A stretch of 64,000 nt of DNA. Origin: Azadirachta indica (Eukaryota > Streptophyta > Magnoliopsida > Sapindales > Meliaceae). Of the stretch, positions 23,535 to 33,685 are shown in pieces. Location of the stretch: NCBI GenBank assembly GCA_022749755.1, contig CM040449.1, positions 1 through 64,000 on the forward strand, in the 5' to 3' direction. The notes beneath the pieces are model-generated. The model made no database searches, had not been told where the DNA came from, and was given only the letters and a program-made list of their open reading frames with translations. Numbering within the stretch: the stretch's first letter is position 1; every line of letters starts with the position of its first letter. Both the position numbers and the translations under genes were made by a program.

Positions 23535-25050
23535 TGTTACTTAATATCAATTAGTAAATCTTTTATTTATATATATTGCAGACATCTTTTTCTCTTCTTT
23601 TTTTCATTACGTACTTATGGGATTTTACTTCTATTGAAAGTCTAATGGAAAAATAATTAACAATTTGTGTTTGTTTTGGTTTTCTAATAGGTTTGATAAA
23701 ACAACCAAGGGAATTCTCTTATTGAACTTGGCCTTTGTGGAAAAATATTAATATATGATCCCTTAATAGCTGGGCCCTAGTTTTATTATTCCATATTTTC
23801 TCTTCAAGAGATTAATTAGGTGGATTTGGAGGTAACTAGACCAAGACCCAAGGGAAGACCAGTCCAATAAGAGATCAGGATATAGGTCTAATACGAAGTC
23901 CCCTAGTTCCAACAATAGCAAAAATTTTCTAAATATTGAAACTTAACTTTTGGAACCATAATTCTCTTATAAGGTATTCCTCAGGTTATCTAAACTTGAA
24001 ATGAGCAAGCGCGAGCTTTTGAATTCTTGAAATAGAAAGTTGTTTCGCTTTCCTATACAAAGAGAGATTGCCTTTATCCCAACGAAGACTTGAATGGCTG
24101 AATGAAACACTTAGATTGTAAATAATGCTCAAGTTGAAGAGTTAGGTGGTGATAAGGACGAGGGACTGCTGAAAGAAGGCGAGAAGACGAATATAGAAGT
24201 TACTTTGGACGAGAACTATTTGCATTTATAATATACGTGATTATAAAATCGTTAACCTTAACCTTCTTGTTAAAATTGAGTCTACAGATGAATCTCACTT
24301 AAGGGTTAGTAAGCAAAATTTAAATTTTGAGGGGTTGTATTTTAATTACTGAGGGCGTTTATGCAAATTAATAAGTGTTCTTTTTTACCTCTATACATGC
24401 AATTTATCACTATCATAGTTTTTAGAGTGACTTTATGTAGTTTGGTATGGCTTTTCAATCGGTTTTGTTTTAAAGTTAAAAGTCCTGTTTTATTTTTATT
24501 TTGTGTAATTTGATCATCACTAGAAAGAGTTTTTAGGAATTAAAATTGCTTTTTTAATTTTACTTAAAAAAATTTAAAAATTTAGTGTTTTGGCTGTAAT
24601 TTTTTAGCTTTTTTAAAAGCTTAAATTATCTAAATTACTATCCTTATTTCATTTCAAAAATGTTACATTATTTCCTCACAATGTAAGATAAAAAAATTTA
24701 TTTATAAAAGTAATTAAAAAATTTTATTTAAATATTTTGTAAAAATTAAACAATTAATAAAATTTTATTAAGATCTCTATTTATAAAAGTTTTACTTCAA
24801 GTTGTTCTTATTTAAAAATTATACTAAACAGATTTTAAGTTGCAAGATAGTATATACAGTAGATAAAATTGATCTTGAACATATAAGTGTGCACGCGCAT
24901 ATGCGGCAGGTACACACACCCTGCAGACGAGCGTGCTGGATTTTTGCCCACTCCTAATTGACTATATGTAAACTACGAAGCTTAATTTGAGGACAAAATA
25001 AAGTATAGGATTAATTGCGCACTCACAATATTTTGTATATTTTTATTGTA
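23535..25050. other. Intergenic DNA, no gene seen
   Basis: A slightly less AT-rich patch at 23760-24240 has no open frame I recognise. The rest is AT-rich. Confidence 0.5.
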
Positions 25051-25069
25051 ATATTCTCAAAAGTGATAA

Positions 25070-25627
25070 AGAGTGGCAAGCTTTCTGTTGGTAATTATAA
25101 ATAACTTGTAATGTCAAAATATAACGCTATTAAAAAATGTAACGGAGTCTTCGTATGTATGTATCATTATTTATGTATCATTATTTAATAATTTCGAATG
25201 CTCCGTTTCTTATTGAATTACTATGTAGTTTAGTTATGTAAGTACTACTTGTTGTTTTGATGTCGTTTATTGTTATACACACACATATATATATATACAT
25301 ATATGTATTTTAATAGTATTATAGTTTGACATTAACAATTTATTAATATTTATTTTAATAGTGTTATAATTTGACAATTAAATTGATGATTATATTGTTT
25401 ATTTATAACTACAAACAGCTAGCCTGTCACTGTTTATCACATCGAAAATATTTAACTAAAAATTTACAAGAATACTGTGAGCGATAATGTGATTCTGATT
25501 TTTTAAATTAATCTCATGCCTTGCTTTGTGCAAATTAATTTGCACCCTGTCAACTAAGAAATTCAAAGCTAATTATGTTACTTACAGTTAAAGATACATT
25601 AAAAATGGCAGATAATCGAAACACAAA
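25070..25627 (+). pseudogene. Dioxygenase relic: 5' flank and first half of exon 1
   Basis: Bases 25070-25260 match the 5' flank of the relic at 30726 (30454-30640). Bases 25570-25627 match the leader and start of exon 1, reading MADNRNTNG. Between them, 25270-25560 is a copy of the 5' flank of genes 1 and 2 in the opposite sense (compare 14500-14710), replacing a short stretch of leader. Exon 1 is then cut at about 25627 by an LTR element and seems to resume at about 28226 with ATCAAAGCATGCGAT. Confidence 0.65.
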
Positions 25628-25855
25628 TGGTATATGTTAGAAATATAAAATATATATATTTTTAATTTCTTAATGATATAATTTGTACACGAACATGTCT
25701 TTCTATAGGCACTAGACCTTAATTTCTACAGGCACTAATTTCAAATTAAACTAATAAGTATAGAGACAGCTAAATTAATACAAACTAAGAAACCAAACCA
25801 AACTAATAAAGCTTATACTTATACAGTTTAATAAAAAATATACTTGATAAGACTA

Positions 25856-27140
25856 AGAGTTTTTTTGAAATTACTGTTGCAAACTTTAAAAGTGATTTTC
25901 AACGCTTAAAATTTATTATAAGTGTTTAATTTTTTTAAAATCACTTTTATCTAAAATTTATTTTTCTATCGTAGATTTTAATAAGTAGGACTTTACCTAT
26001 TTTTCAAAATCTAATTTTAAAATTTATTTTATATGCATGTATAATTTCATATATATATCTCTATATAAATTATATAAATCTGGAATTGTCCTCAACAAAT
26101 TTAAGTTTTTAAACAATTTCTTTTATGCATATTTTCTTATACATATACCTTTAAAAAAAAAATACAGTATTCTATTTCAATCAGTATTACTGCACAACTA
26201 TCATTATATTTTACTTTAATGATTGAAAGTTTCCTGTTGCTACATCTTTGTTGATTTCAACTCTGCTCCCATCTTCGTTGATTTCAACTCTCCTGCTGGT
26301 TTTGTTGTCGTATAAAATGCACAATAATTTGGGTTGTTTCTACCACTGCTATTACTGAACTCCTGCCACTTTAATGCTATAGGCCTATATCTCTCCTCTG
26401 CTATTGATGTTAATGCTCTTTACTACTGCTCTCTAAACTGCTGGGAGACTTTTGTTATTGCAATCTCTTCTGCTGGGAGATATTCTCTGTTTCTGTTTCT
26501 GCTGTGACGGTTTTTTGACAATACACCCTCTGGTCTGCTGTTCTTGGCTGGAATGCCACCTTTGCTGTTGCTGCTTGCTGTAAATTGTGGCTTGTTCTAT
26601 TGATTTACTGCTGCTGTTCTGCTATTTTGAGGCTACTATTTCTACTGCTGGTTTGCTACCGACAATAAGCTACAACTTGTTGCTGAATTCTGCAGTTTGC
26701 TGCTGAAATCTGCAGCTTACTGTCCAGCTTTTGCTATGCAGCAAAATCTTTGCAGCTTAATACTGTTTTTCGTCTGCAATTTATTTGTATTCAAAATCTA
26801 AGAATTGCTCTTGTAATATCCCAGTCTCCTCATTTTATTAATAATATATTATTCTTATTAAAAAACAATGTCCACAAATTATATCATTTGATAATAAAAA
26901 TAAAAATGTTTTTCTGGTTATAAACTATATATATATATATATTACAAATAAATATTATATTCAATATTATATGTCTATTTTAGTAGTTTATATTATTACA
27001 ATATTTTAACAACAAAATTTACAGCACTTTTAAATATAAAATTTATCAAATATTAAGCTGATTTTTTTAAAAATTGCTTATATCTAAAATATAACCTAAA
27101 CATATTATTTTAGAATTAACAACAATCTCAAACTAGTCCT
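25856..27140. mobile_element. Probable nested insertion in the left LTR
   Basis: The left LTR aligns with the right LTR up to about 25855 and again from about 27140, so about 1.28 kb is extra. Its flanks are AT-rich and partly inverted (AAAAGTGATTTT near 25890, AAAATCACTTTTA near 25938, CAGCACTTTTAAATAT near 27022). The middle, 26230-26790, is rich in CTGCTG and TTGCTG words. No coding region is seen. The type is uncertain; a non-autonomous DNA element is possible. Confidence 0.35.
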
Positions 27141-27289
27141 AAACTAAACAAGAAATATTTATTATATTATAACACTCTCCCTCAAACATGAGAAAGTGTA
27201 ACAAGCTTGAGTATGTAAACTAAATAAATCCAAAGCAGTTGATAAAAAGGTTTGAAAAATCCTAAAATAATTATGAAGAAAAGTTGAGG

Positions 27290-27480
27290 CAATAGTCTTG
27301 GAGTGAAAAGTCGAATAGGGAAGACTCTTGTAGCGAAGAGCTGAGTAGAATGATTCTTTGAATGAAAGAGCTAAGTTGGAGGGACTCTTGAAATGAAGAG
27401 CCGAACAAGAGGGACTTTAGTGATGAGCTAGGGAACAAGACTCTTGGAGTGAAGAGTCTAAAACGAGCAATTATAAAGAG
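27290..27480. repeat. Degenerate tandem repeats around GACTCTTG-GAAGAG
   Basis: Inside the LTR element, words of the form ACTCTTGnAnnGAAGAGnnGA recur every 30 to 60 bases (near 27320, 27345, 27385, 27430). The 95-codon minus-strand open frame over this stretch is serine- and leucine-rich because of these repeats and is probably not a gene. Confidence 0.45.
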
Positions 27481-28105
27481 TCTTGTGGCTAATAAAACCA
27501 AAAGGAAGTCTGAAAATTCGAAATGCCGAATGTTGCGGTTGAAATTGGAGGTGTCCATGGTGTTAAGGATTAATTAAAGAACTTATATAAAAGGTATCAA
27601 GAACTTCAGGGGCCTAGGTGATAGAAGGTAAGGATATTAATGTACATTACATGCATCTGCTTGGTCTAATAGATCAAATCTGGGGTCTTAGGAGACAAAA
27701 AATTGGATTTGTATTATAAAACATTGGGGAAAGAACTATAATTAATCATAAATATTGGTTGAATTTGAGTGATAAATGATAAGGGGCCTGAACAAAATTA
27801 AACAGAAAAAAAAATCTTAAAAAGCGCATGACCTCGCGGGAGAGGACAGCGGAGCAAATTAATGTCCGAATCTGAATGGTCTTGGAAAAGGATCTACATA
27901 AGGCAGCGCATGCATATATGACGCAGCTAAGGGAAGATTAGAAGAAAAACTTTGAACTCTAATACCATGTTAAAAATATAAAATATTTTTTTACTTTTTA
28001 ATGATATAATATGCACATGGGTGACCTTTATATAGGCACTATATCCTAATTTTGTACAAATTAAGAAAACTAATAAAAATGTAAACTAGTGAGCCTAAGG
28101 GAACT

Positions 28106-28666
28106 CTAATCAATATAAATTAGGAAACCATACCAAATCACTAAAACTAATACTAGTTTAATATAAAAATATATTTCATAAGACGAAACCAAATAGATAA
28201 CATGTATTGTATTCGAACATTTCAAAAATCAAAGCATGCGATAGTAAAGGGGAAGGTCAAATAACCAATTTGGTCACCCCGCTTTGCTTTAGAATTTATT
28301 ACTTGAGTAAAATCACTATAGATATCCTGCCTTTTGGCATTGCTCTAGATGTGCATATGATAAAATTGTGATACGTTATTCTATCACTCTAAGTATTTGT
28401 TTAGTAAAAGATTAAGAAAAATGTATGCTTTATATGTGTAATTTCTGTTTATATATGTAGTAATTGATTTTCTGTATATAAACTCTTTAATTATTGAAAA
28501 AAAAATCAAACAGAGATGCATTATATCTTTTTTAATATTCACCTGACTTCTCAAGATTTAAAATTGATTTATAGAAAAAATCAAATCAAGGTTTGTCAAA
28601 TTATTCCAGCTATATTTTGAAAAATCTATGCCATATTATCGAAAATAAAATGGCAGGGGACGGGGG

Positions 28667-28697
<31 letters not shown>

Positions 28698-29362
28698 GTG
28701 ACAGTAAAAAACTATTTTATAAAATGTTATATTTACTTCCTATCATGGAAAATGTCAATATAGATTCTTTCTATCAAAATAATATATATATATATATATA
28801 TATGAAATAAATATGCCAACATGCATAAAATAATCCCTTCAACTTCAATCGCTTTGTAGACATAAGATAAACCGTAATAAAACCGAAAGTTAAAAGGAAA
28901 AACAATGATTGCTTACTTTTGCACATAAATGAGATTACAAAAAATGCTTATTCTGATTTTTATTACATGAGAGTACAAGAGACTCTCTTATTCCGTTGAT
29001 AAAGTAAGCAAGAAGAGAGAAAGAGTACAAACACTTTTATTACATTGCATCAGTCTAACGTAGATTAAGACCAACATGATATGATTTTTGCGACATGTAG
29101 TGAATCAAGAAACTTCCATTTGCTTTTGTATTATTTCAGCAGTAACATCCGCATAATAAGAGTCCAGAAAGTCTCTAAATTTTTCAGAAGAGTACCTGAC
29201 AAAAAAAAGAAGAGTAGAATACTTAATTGTAATGTTGCATTTACGAAGTATATATAATACAACATATATAACACGATCCTATGTGTATCTTTAATCGTAA
29301 GTATTAAAGTTAACAATGATTCGATTGAGTGGTTTATAAAAAAAAAGAAAATGTTGTTTTAA
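28106..29362. repeat. 1.26 kb duplicated block, copy 1
   Basis: Nearly identical in the same orientation to 31857-33113. The block starts inside the right LTR of the element at 25628-28225, includes a scrap of dioxygenase exon 1 (about 28226-28245), a GA microsatellite (28672-28696), an AT microsatellite and a full dioxygenase exon 11 on the minus strand. Starting inside an LTR shows that the copying followed the LTR insertion. Confidence 0.88.
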
Positions 29363-29520
29363 AAAGTTGTACATAACACAATATAACTTCTTTTTCTTTT
29401 AATTTCAAAAACCATATTATTACAACATATACTGACATAAAAACTATCAATGCCGATTACTTACTTGGAAGAATTTTCTTTTGACTTCTGAGCTAACAAA
29501 CTCTCAACAAACTCCTCAAT
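29105..29520 (-). pseudogene. Dioxygenase relic: exon 11 and part of exon 10
   Basis: Exon 11 at 29195-29105 has an acceptor (TCAG|GTAC) and an open frame of 30 codons to TGA, starting YSSEKFRDFLDSYYAD, related to YSPITFRDFVNSR of gene 2. The 3' part of exon 10 lies at about 29511-29465, reading VESLLAQKSKENSS, with its GTAAGT donor. Upstream of this the sequence switches abruptly (about 29515) to a copy of intron-like DNA also found at 28490-28640, so exons 1-9 are missing. Confidence 0.78.
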
Positions 29521-29529
29521 TATTGAAAA

Positions 29530-29718
29530 AAATTCAAACATACATGCAAAATATCTTTCTTACTATTCACTTGATTTCTCAAGATCTAAAATGGATTTAT
29601 GGAAAAAATCAAATAAAAGTTTGTCAGATCGTTCCAATTATATTTTGAAAAATGTACCCCATTACTATATAAGGAAACATTAATGAAAACAAAATCACAT
29701 GTATGGTGATATACGTAC

Positions 29719-29756
<38 letters not shown>

Positions 29757-30440
29757 TCGTGATAGTATGTAAACAATCGATATAATTGATGGAGTTATTA
29801 TCCAAATGTAGTTTTTTTTTTTTTTTGGATCTGAAATATGAACAGGATTGATGTTTGAATAGAATGAAATTTGAATTTGAATGATATGTTTTTTTTTTTT
29901 TTTAATTTTATTTTAAATATAAATGTTAAATTATTTATTTTTTAAAATAAAAAATCTGAAATTGAAATGTTAATATATATGTCTTAAAAAATCTTAAACT
30001 AATATATTAAGTCGTTGACATATATAAATATTAAATAATAAATTAAAGGTATTATTGACAAATAAAATATTTAAAATATTTAAACATTTATTCATTTAGA
30101 TTTAATTTTATTTTTTTAACTTAATTATATTCAAATATTTTTAATAAATATTCAAATATAAGTTAAAAAATAAATAATTTTTAAACATTTCAATAATTAT
30201 ATTTAAACTTCAATAAAAAAAACAAACCACAAGTTGATTAGATGGAGATTCAAAAATCTTCCAAATTTTGGGGCAAATATATATATAGTTACAATAATAA
30301 TTGTATAGTATTTATTAATTTTTTTTTTAAAAGTGGTCATTAGCTGACTGGATGCATATTATTTGCTTAATTTAAGGACAAAACAAGGCCTGAGATTAAT
30401 CTCTCAGAGCATTTTTGTAAACTTTTAGTTTAATATTCTG
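29530..30440. other. AT-rich DNA with microsatellites
   Basis: Bases 29515-29700 repeat intron-like DNA of the relics (also at 28490-28640 and 31130-31290). A GA run lies at 29735-29756 and T runs at 29812-29826 and 29890-29903. No gene seen. Confidence 0.5.
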
Positions 30441-30453
30441 GAAATTGATAAAA

Positions 30454-31300
30454 AGTTACAGGTCTAACTGTTGGTAATTATAATCACCTGCAATGTCAAA
30501 CTATAACAATATTAAACTATATAAAACTAAAGAGTCCTCATGTGTATATATGATAATTTAATAATTTCAATTGTCCCATTTCCAATTAAATTATTATGTA
30601 GTTTACTTATGTCGGTATTAGTTGTTGCTTTGATTTAGTATACGTAGCACCTTGTTGCTTGTCTCTCCACAGCCTTAAGAAATTCGAAGCTAATTAAGGT
30701 GCTTAGAATTAAAGATCAATCAATCACGGCAGATCATTTGAATGCAAACTGAACAAAAATCAAAGTATGCAATAGAAAAGAGGAAGATTAAATAACCAAA
30801 AAAGAGTAATCCTTAACATCTAAGATTTAGTTGTAAAATTTTTTTAATGCATAGTTTAGTACTATAATGTTATGTTTAAATATATGCTATATCATATTAT
30901 GAAAAAACTTAAACTAACCAAATGAAAGTAACTCCGGTATATTTCATTGATTTAGTATTTATTATTATCGATTTTCATCATGTTAAACTTCTCTAGGTAT
31001 GCATATGATAATATTATATGATATGCTTTTGGATATAATACCCAAGGTACTAGTTTAATAAAAGATTAAAAAAAATATAAGTTTTATATATGTAATTTTA
31101 AGTTTGTAAATACTTGATTCTCAGTGTTATTAACTAGTTATTGTGGAAAAAAATGAAATTGAGATGTGTAATATATTTTTTAAAATCCACTAGATTTCTA
31201 AAGGTTTAAAATTGATTTATGAAAAAAGTCAAAAGTAAAGTTTGTCAAATCATTCCAATTATATTTTGAAAAATGTATCCCTTTATTGAATGAGGTATAT
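30454..31300 (+). pseudogene. Dioxygenase relic: 5' flank, exon 1 start and intron-like DNA
   Basis: Bases 30726-30775 match exon 1 of the family, but the start codon is ACG instead of ATG (CACGGCAGATCATTTGAATG) and codon 10 is TGA. The leader before it carries GTCTCTCCACAGCCTTAAG, shared with genes 2 and 4. After the exon fragment the sequence is intron-like and related to 28240-28640. No further exons are found. Confidence 0.7.
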
Positions 31301-31856
31301 TCATGAAAATGATACGATACATACGGTGATGTTGTATATAGGAAATGAATTAATGACTCCTTAATTACACATTTACTTATACTATTCATATATTTTTAGA
31401 TTTGGACACTTTTAACAATTGAGATTGTATCTCAATGTGTATTAATTGTCATGCATTAACTAAAGAAATAGATTGAAGTATTAATGATATCTGAATCTTT
31501 AAAATTTAGCTAATTAACATCATTAGTCCTGATAATTTAAAAAATAGTCATAAAAGTCCTAATATATTAATAAAAAAAAAATAATTATACTCTTATTCAA
31601 TAATAGTTAGGATATTGACAAATACTTGTAGATATATGGCAAAAAGGAAAATATTTTCCTGAAGTTTCAAAAATAACAAATACTCTTATGCATGACAAAA
31701 TGACAAATATCCCCTAAAGTTTTAGAAACAATAAATACCCCATTTAGGATATCTAGAAACGATAGATATCTCTTGAAATTACTGTATAACTATATAAAAT
31801 AATTATCTTACCTTTATATATTTGAAAATCATATAAATTTAATATTTTAACTCTAT
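31301..31856. other. AT-rich intergenic DNA, no gene seen
   Basis: No supported gene. Bases 31620-31790 contain repeated AAATACTC/CAAATATCCCC-type words of unknown meaning. Confidence 0.5.
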
Positions 31857-33113
31857 TACTAATCAATATAAATTAGAAAACCATACCAAATCACTAAAAC
31901 TAATCCTAGTTTAATATAAAAATATATTTCATAAGACGAAACCAAATAGAAAACATTTATTGTATTCTAACATTTCACTAATCAAAGCATGCAATAGTAA
32001 AGGGGAAGATCAAATAACCAATTTGGTCACCCCTCTTTGCTTTAGAATTTATTACTTGAGTAAAATCACTATAGCTATCCTGCCTTTTGGCATTGTTCTA
32101 GATGTGCATATGATAAAACTGTGATACATTATTCTATCACTCTAAGTATTTGTTTAGTAAAAGATTAAGAAAAATGTATGCTTTATATGTGTAATTTCTG
32201 TTTATATATGTAGTAATTGATTCTCAGTATATAAACTCTTTAATTATTGAAAAAAAATCAAACAGAGATGCATTATATCTTTTTTAATATTCACCTGACT
32301 TCTCAAGATTTAAAATTGATTTATAGAAAAAATCAAATCAAGGTTTGTCAAATTATTCCAGCTATATTTTGAAAAATCTATCCCATATTATCGAAAATAA
32401 AATGGCAGGGGACGGGGGGAGGGAGAGAGAGAGAGAGAGAGAGGTGACAGTAAAAAACTATTTTATAAAATGTTATGTTTACTTCCTATCATGGAAAATG
32501 TCAATATAGATTCTTTCTATCAAAAAATAATATATATATATATATATATATGAAATAAATATGCCAACATGCATAAAATAATCCCTTCAACTTCAATCGC
32601 TTTGTAAACATAAGATAAACCGTAATAAAACCGAAAGTTAAAAGGAAAAACAATGATTGCTTACTTTTGCACATAAATGAGATTACAAAAAACGCTTATT
32701 CTGATTTTTATTACATGAGAGTACAAGAGACTCTCTTATTCCGTTGATAAAGTAAGCAAGAGAAGAGAAAGAGTACAAACACTTTTATTACATTGCATCA
32801 GTCTAACGTAGATTAAGACCAACATGATATGGTTTTTGCGACATGTAGTGAATCAAGAAACTTCCATTTGCTTTTGTATTATTTCAGCAGTAACATCCGC
32901 ATAGTAAGAGTCTAGAAAGTCTCTAAATTTTTCAGGAGAGTACCTGACAAAAAAAAGAAGAGTAGAATACTTAATTGTAATGTTGCATTTATGAAGTATA
33001 TATAATACAACATATATAACACGATCCTATGTGTATCTTTAATCGTAAGTATTAAAGTTAACAATGATTCGATTGAGTGGTTTAAAAAAAAAAGAAAATG
33101 TTGTTTTAAAAAT
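31857..33113. repeat. 1.26 kb duplicated block, copy 2
   Basis: Second copy of 28106-29362, with about the last 115 bases of an LTR at its left end, shorter GA and longer AT microsatellites, and the same exon 11. Outside the block the sequences differ: exon 10 follows copy 1, whereas unrelated AT-rich DNA and then the promoter of gene 3 follow copy 2. Confidence 0.88.
32853..32943 (-). pseudogene. Dioxygenase relic: isolated exon 11
   Basis: Copy of the exon at 29105-29195 with the frame still open; the start reads YSPEKFRDFLDSYYAD. It has no upstream exons because the duplicated block ends at 33113. It sits about 740 bases before gene 3 in the opposite sense. Confidence 0.75.
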
Positions 33114-33595
33114 AAAGTATATACCATTTAGAGTATATTTAGAATTAAATTATTGTGACTTCAAAACAAAAACTACTATGAGATAGAATAATAGGATCAT
33201 CTCCAACGTATGTTAATAATAAATGTGAGTAAATACTAATAAAAATTGTTATTTAGCAAGATACTTTTTTCACTTTATTCAAGTAGAAATCAACGGGACG
33301 AGTTATAGTGTTAGTCTCAAGTTATATATTTTAAATTATGTGATGGTTAAAATTAAATACGATAGGAGTAATTTTGCTATTCTAATAGAAGTTGGGACCT
33401 ATTTATTACAAAAATATAAAATTAAATCTTTATTTGTAAAAGTGTAAAAATTTAGGGATCATTATTATCCCGCATTGTTGTAGTCATAAACGGCCAATTT
33501 TTTAATCTGCTTTTATGTTGTTGGTTTTAGACCGCGTGCTTGACGAATAAATTATGGTGCATGCAATTTATGTTGATATTGTGGTTTGATGTTAG

Positions 33596-33603
33596 TTTAA
33601 ATA
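33596..33603 (+). promoter_or_regulatory. TATA-like box of gene 3
   Basis: TTTAAATA about 83 bases before the ATG, conserved in sequence and spacing in gene 4. Confidence 0.5.
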
Positions 33604-33685
33604 GACACTCGTGTCTGGGTTGTCTATCCACACTCACTTCTTACACCAAAAAGAAATATTGTTATCCTGAAATTATAAGGTATCA

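Larger units (their letters stand above)
25628..28225 (-). mobile_element. Non-autonomous LTR retrotransposon inside dioxygenase exon 1
   Basis: Terminal segments 25628-25855 and 27968-28180 are related and in the same orientation (TGTTA-A-AAATATAAAATAT start, then TTAATGATATAAT, TATAGGCACTA and AAACCATACCAAA-like words). Beside the right LTR, 27953-27967 read on the minus strand gives TGGTATTAGAGTTC, a primer-binding site like that for initiator tRNA-Met. At the other end, GTTTGAGGGAGAG at 27182-27194 is a polypurine tract next to the left LTR. The element is therefore on the minus strand, with an internal region of under 1 kb (about 27170-27953) that lacks gag-pol. That makes it TRIM/LARD-like. 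The left LTR appears split by another insertion. I could not identify a target-site duplication. Confidence 0.65.

Noticed and set aside
27271..27558. 95-codon serine/leucine-rich open frame as a small protein gene
   Set aside because: It is produced by degenerate tandem repeats inside a non-coding retroelement and has no recognisable domain.
28670..28700. GA-rich run as a regulatory GAGA element
   Set aside because: It varies in length between the duplicated blocks and behaves as a microsatellite within a pseudogene zone.
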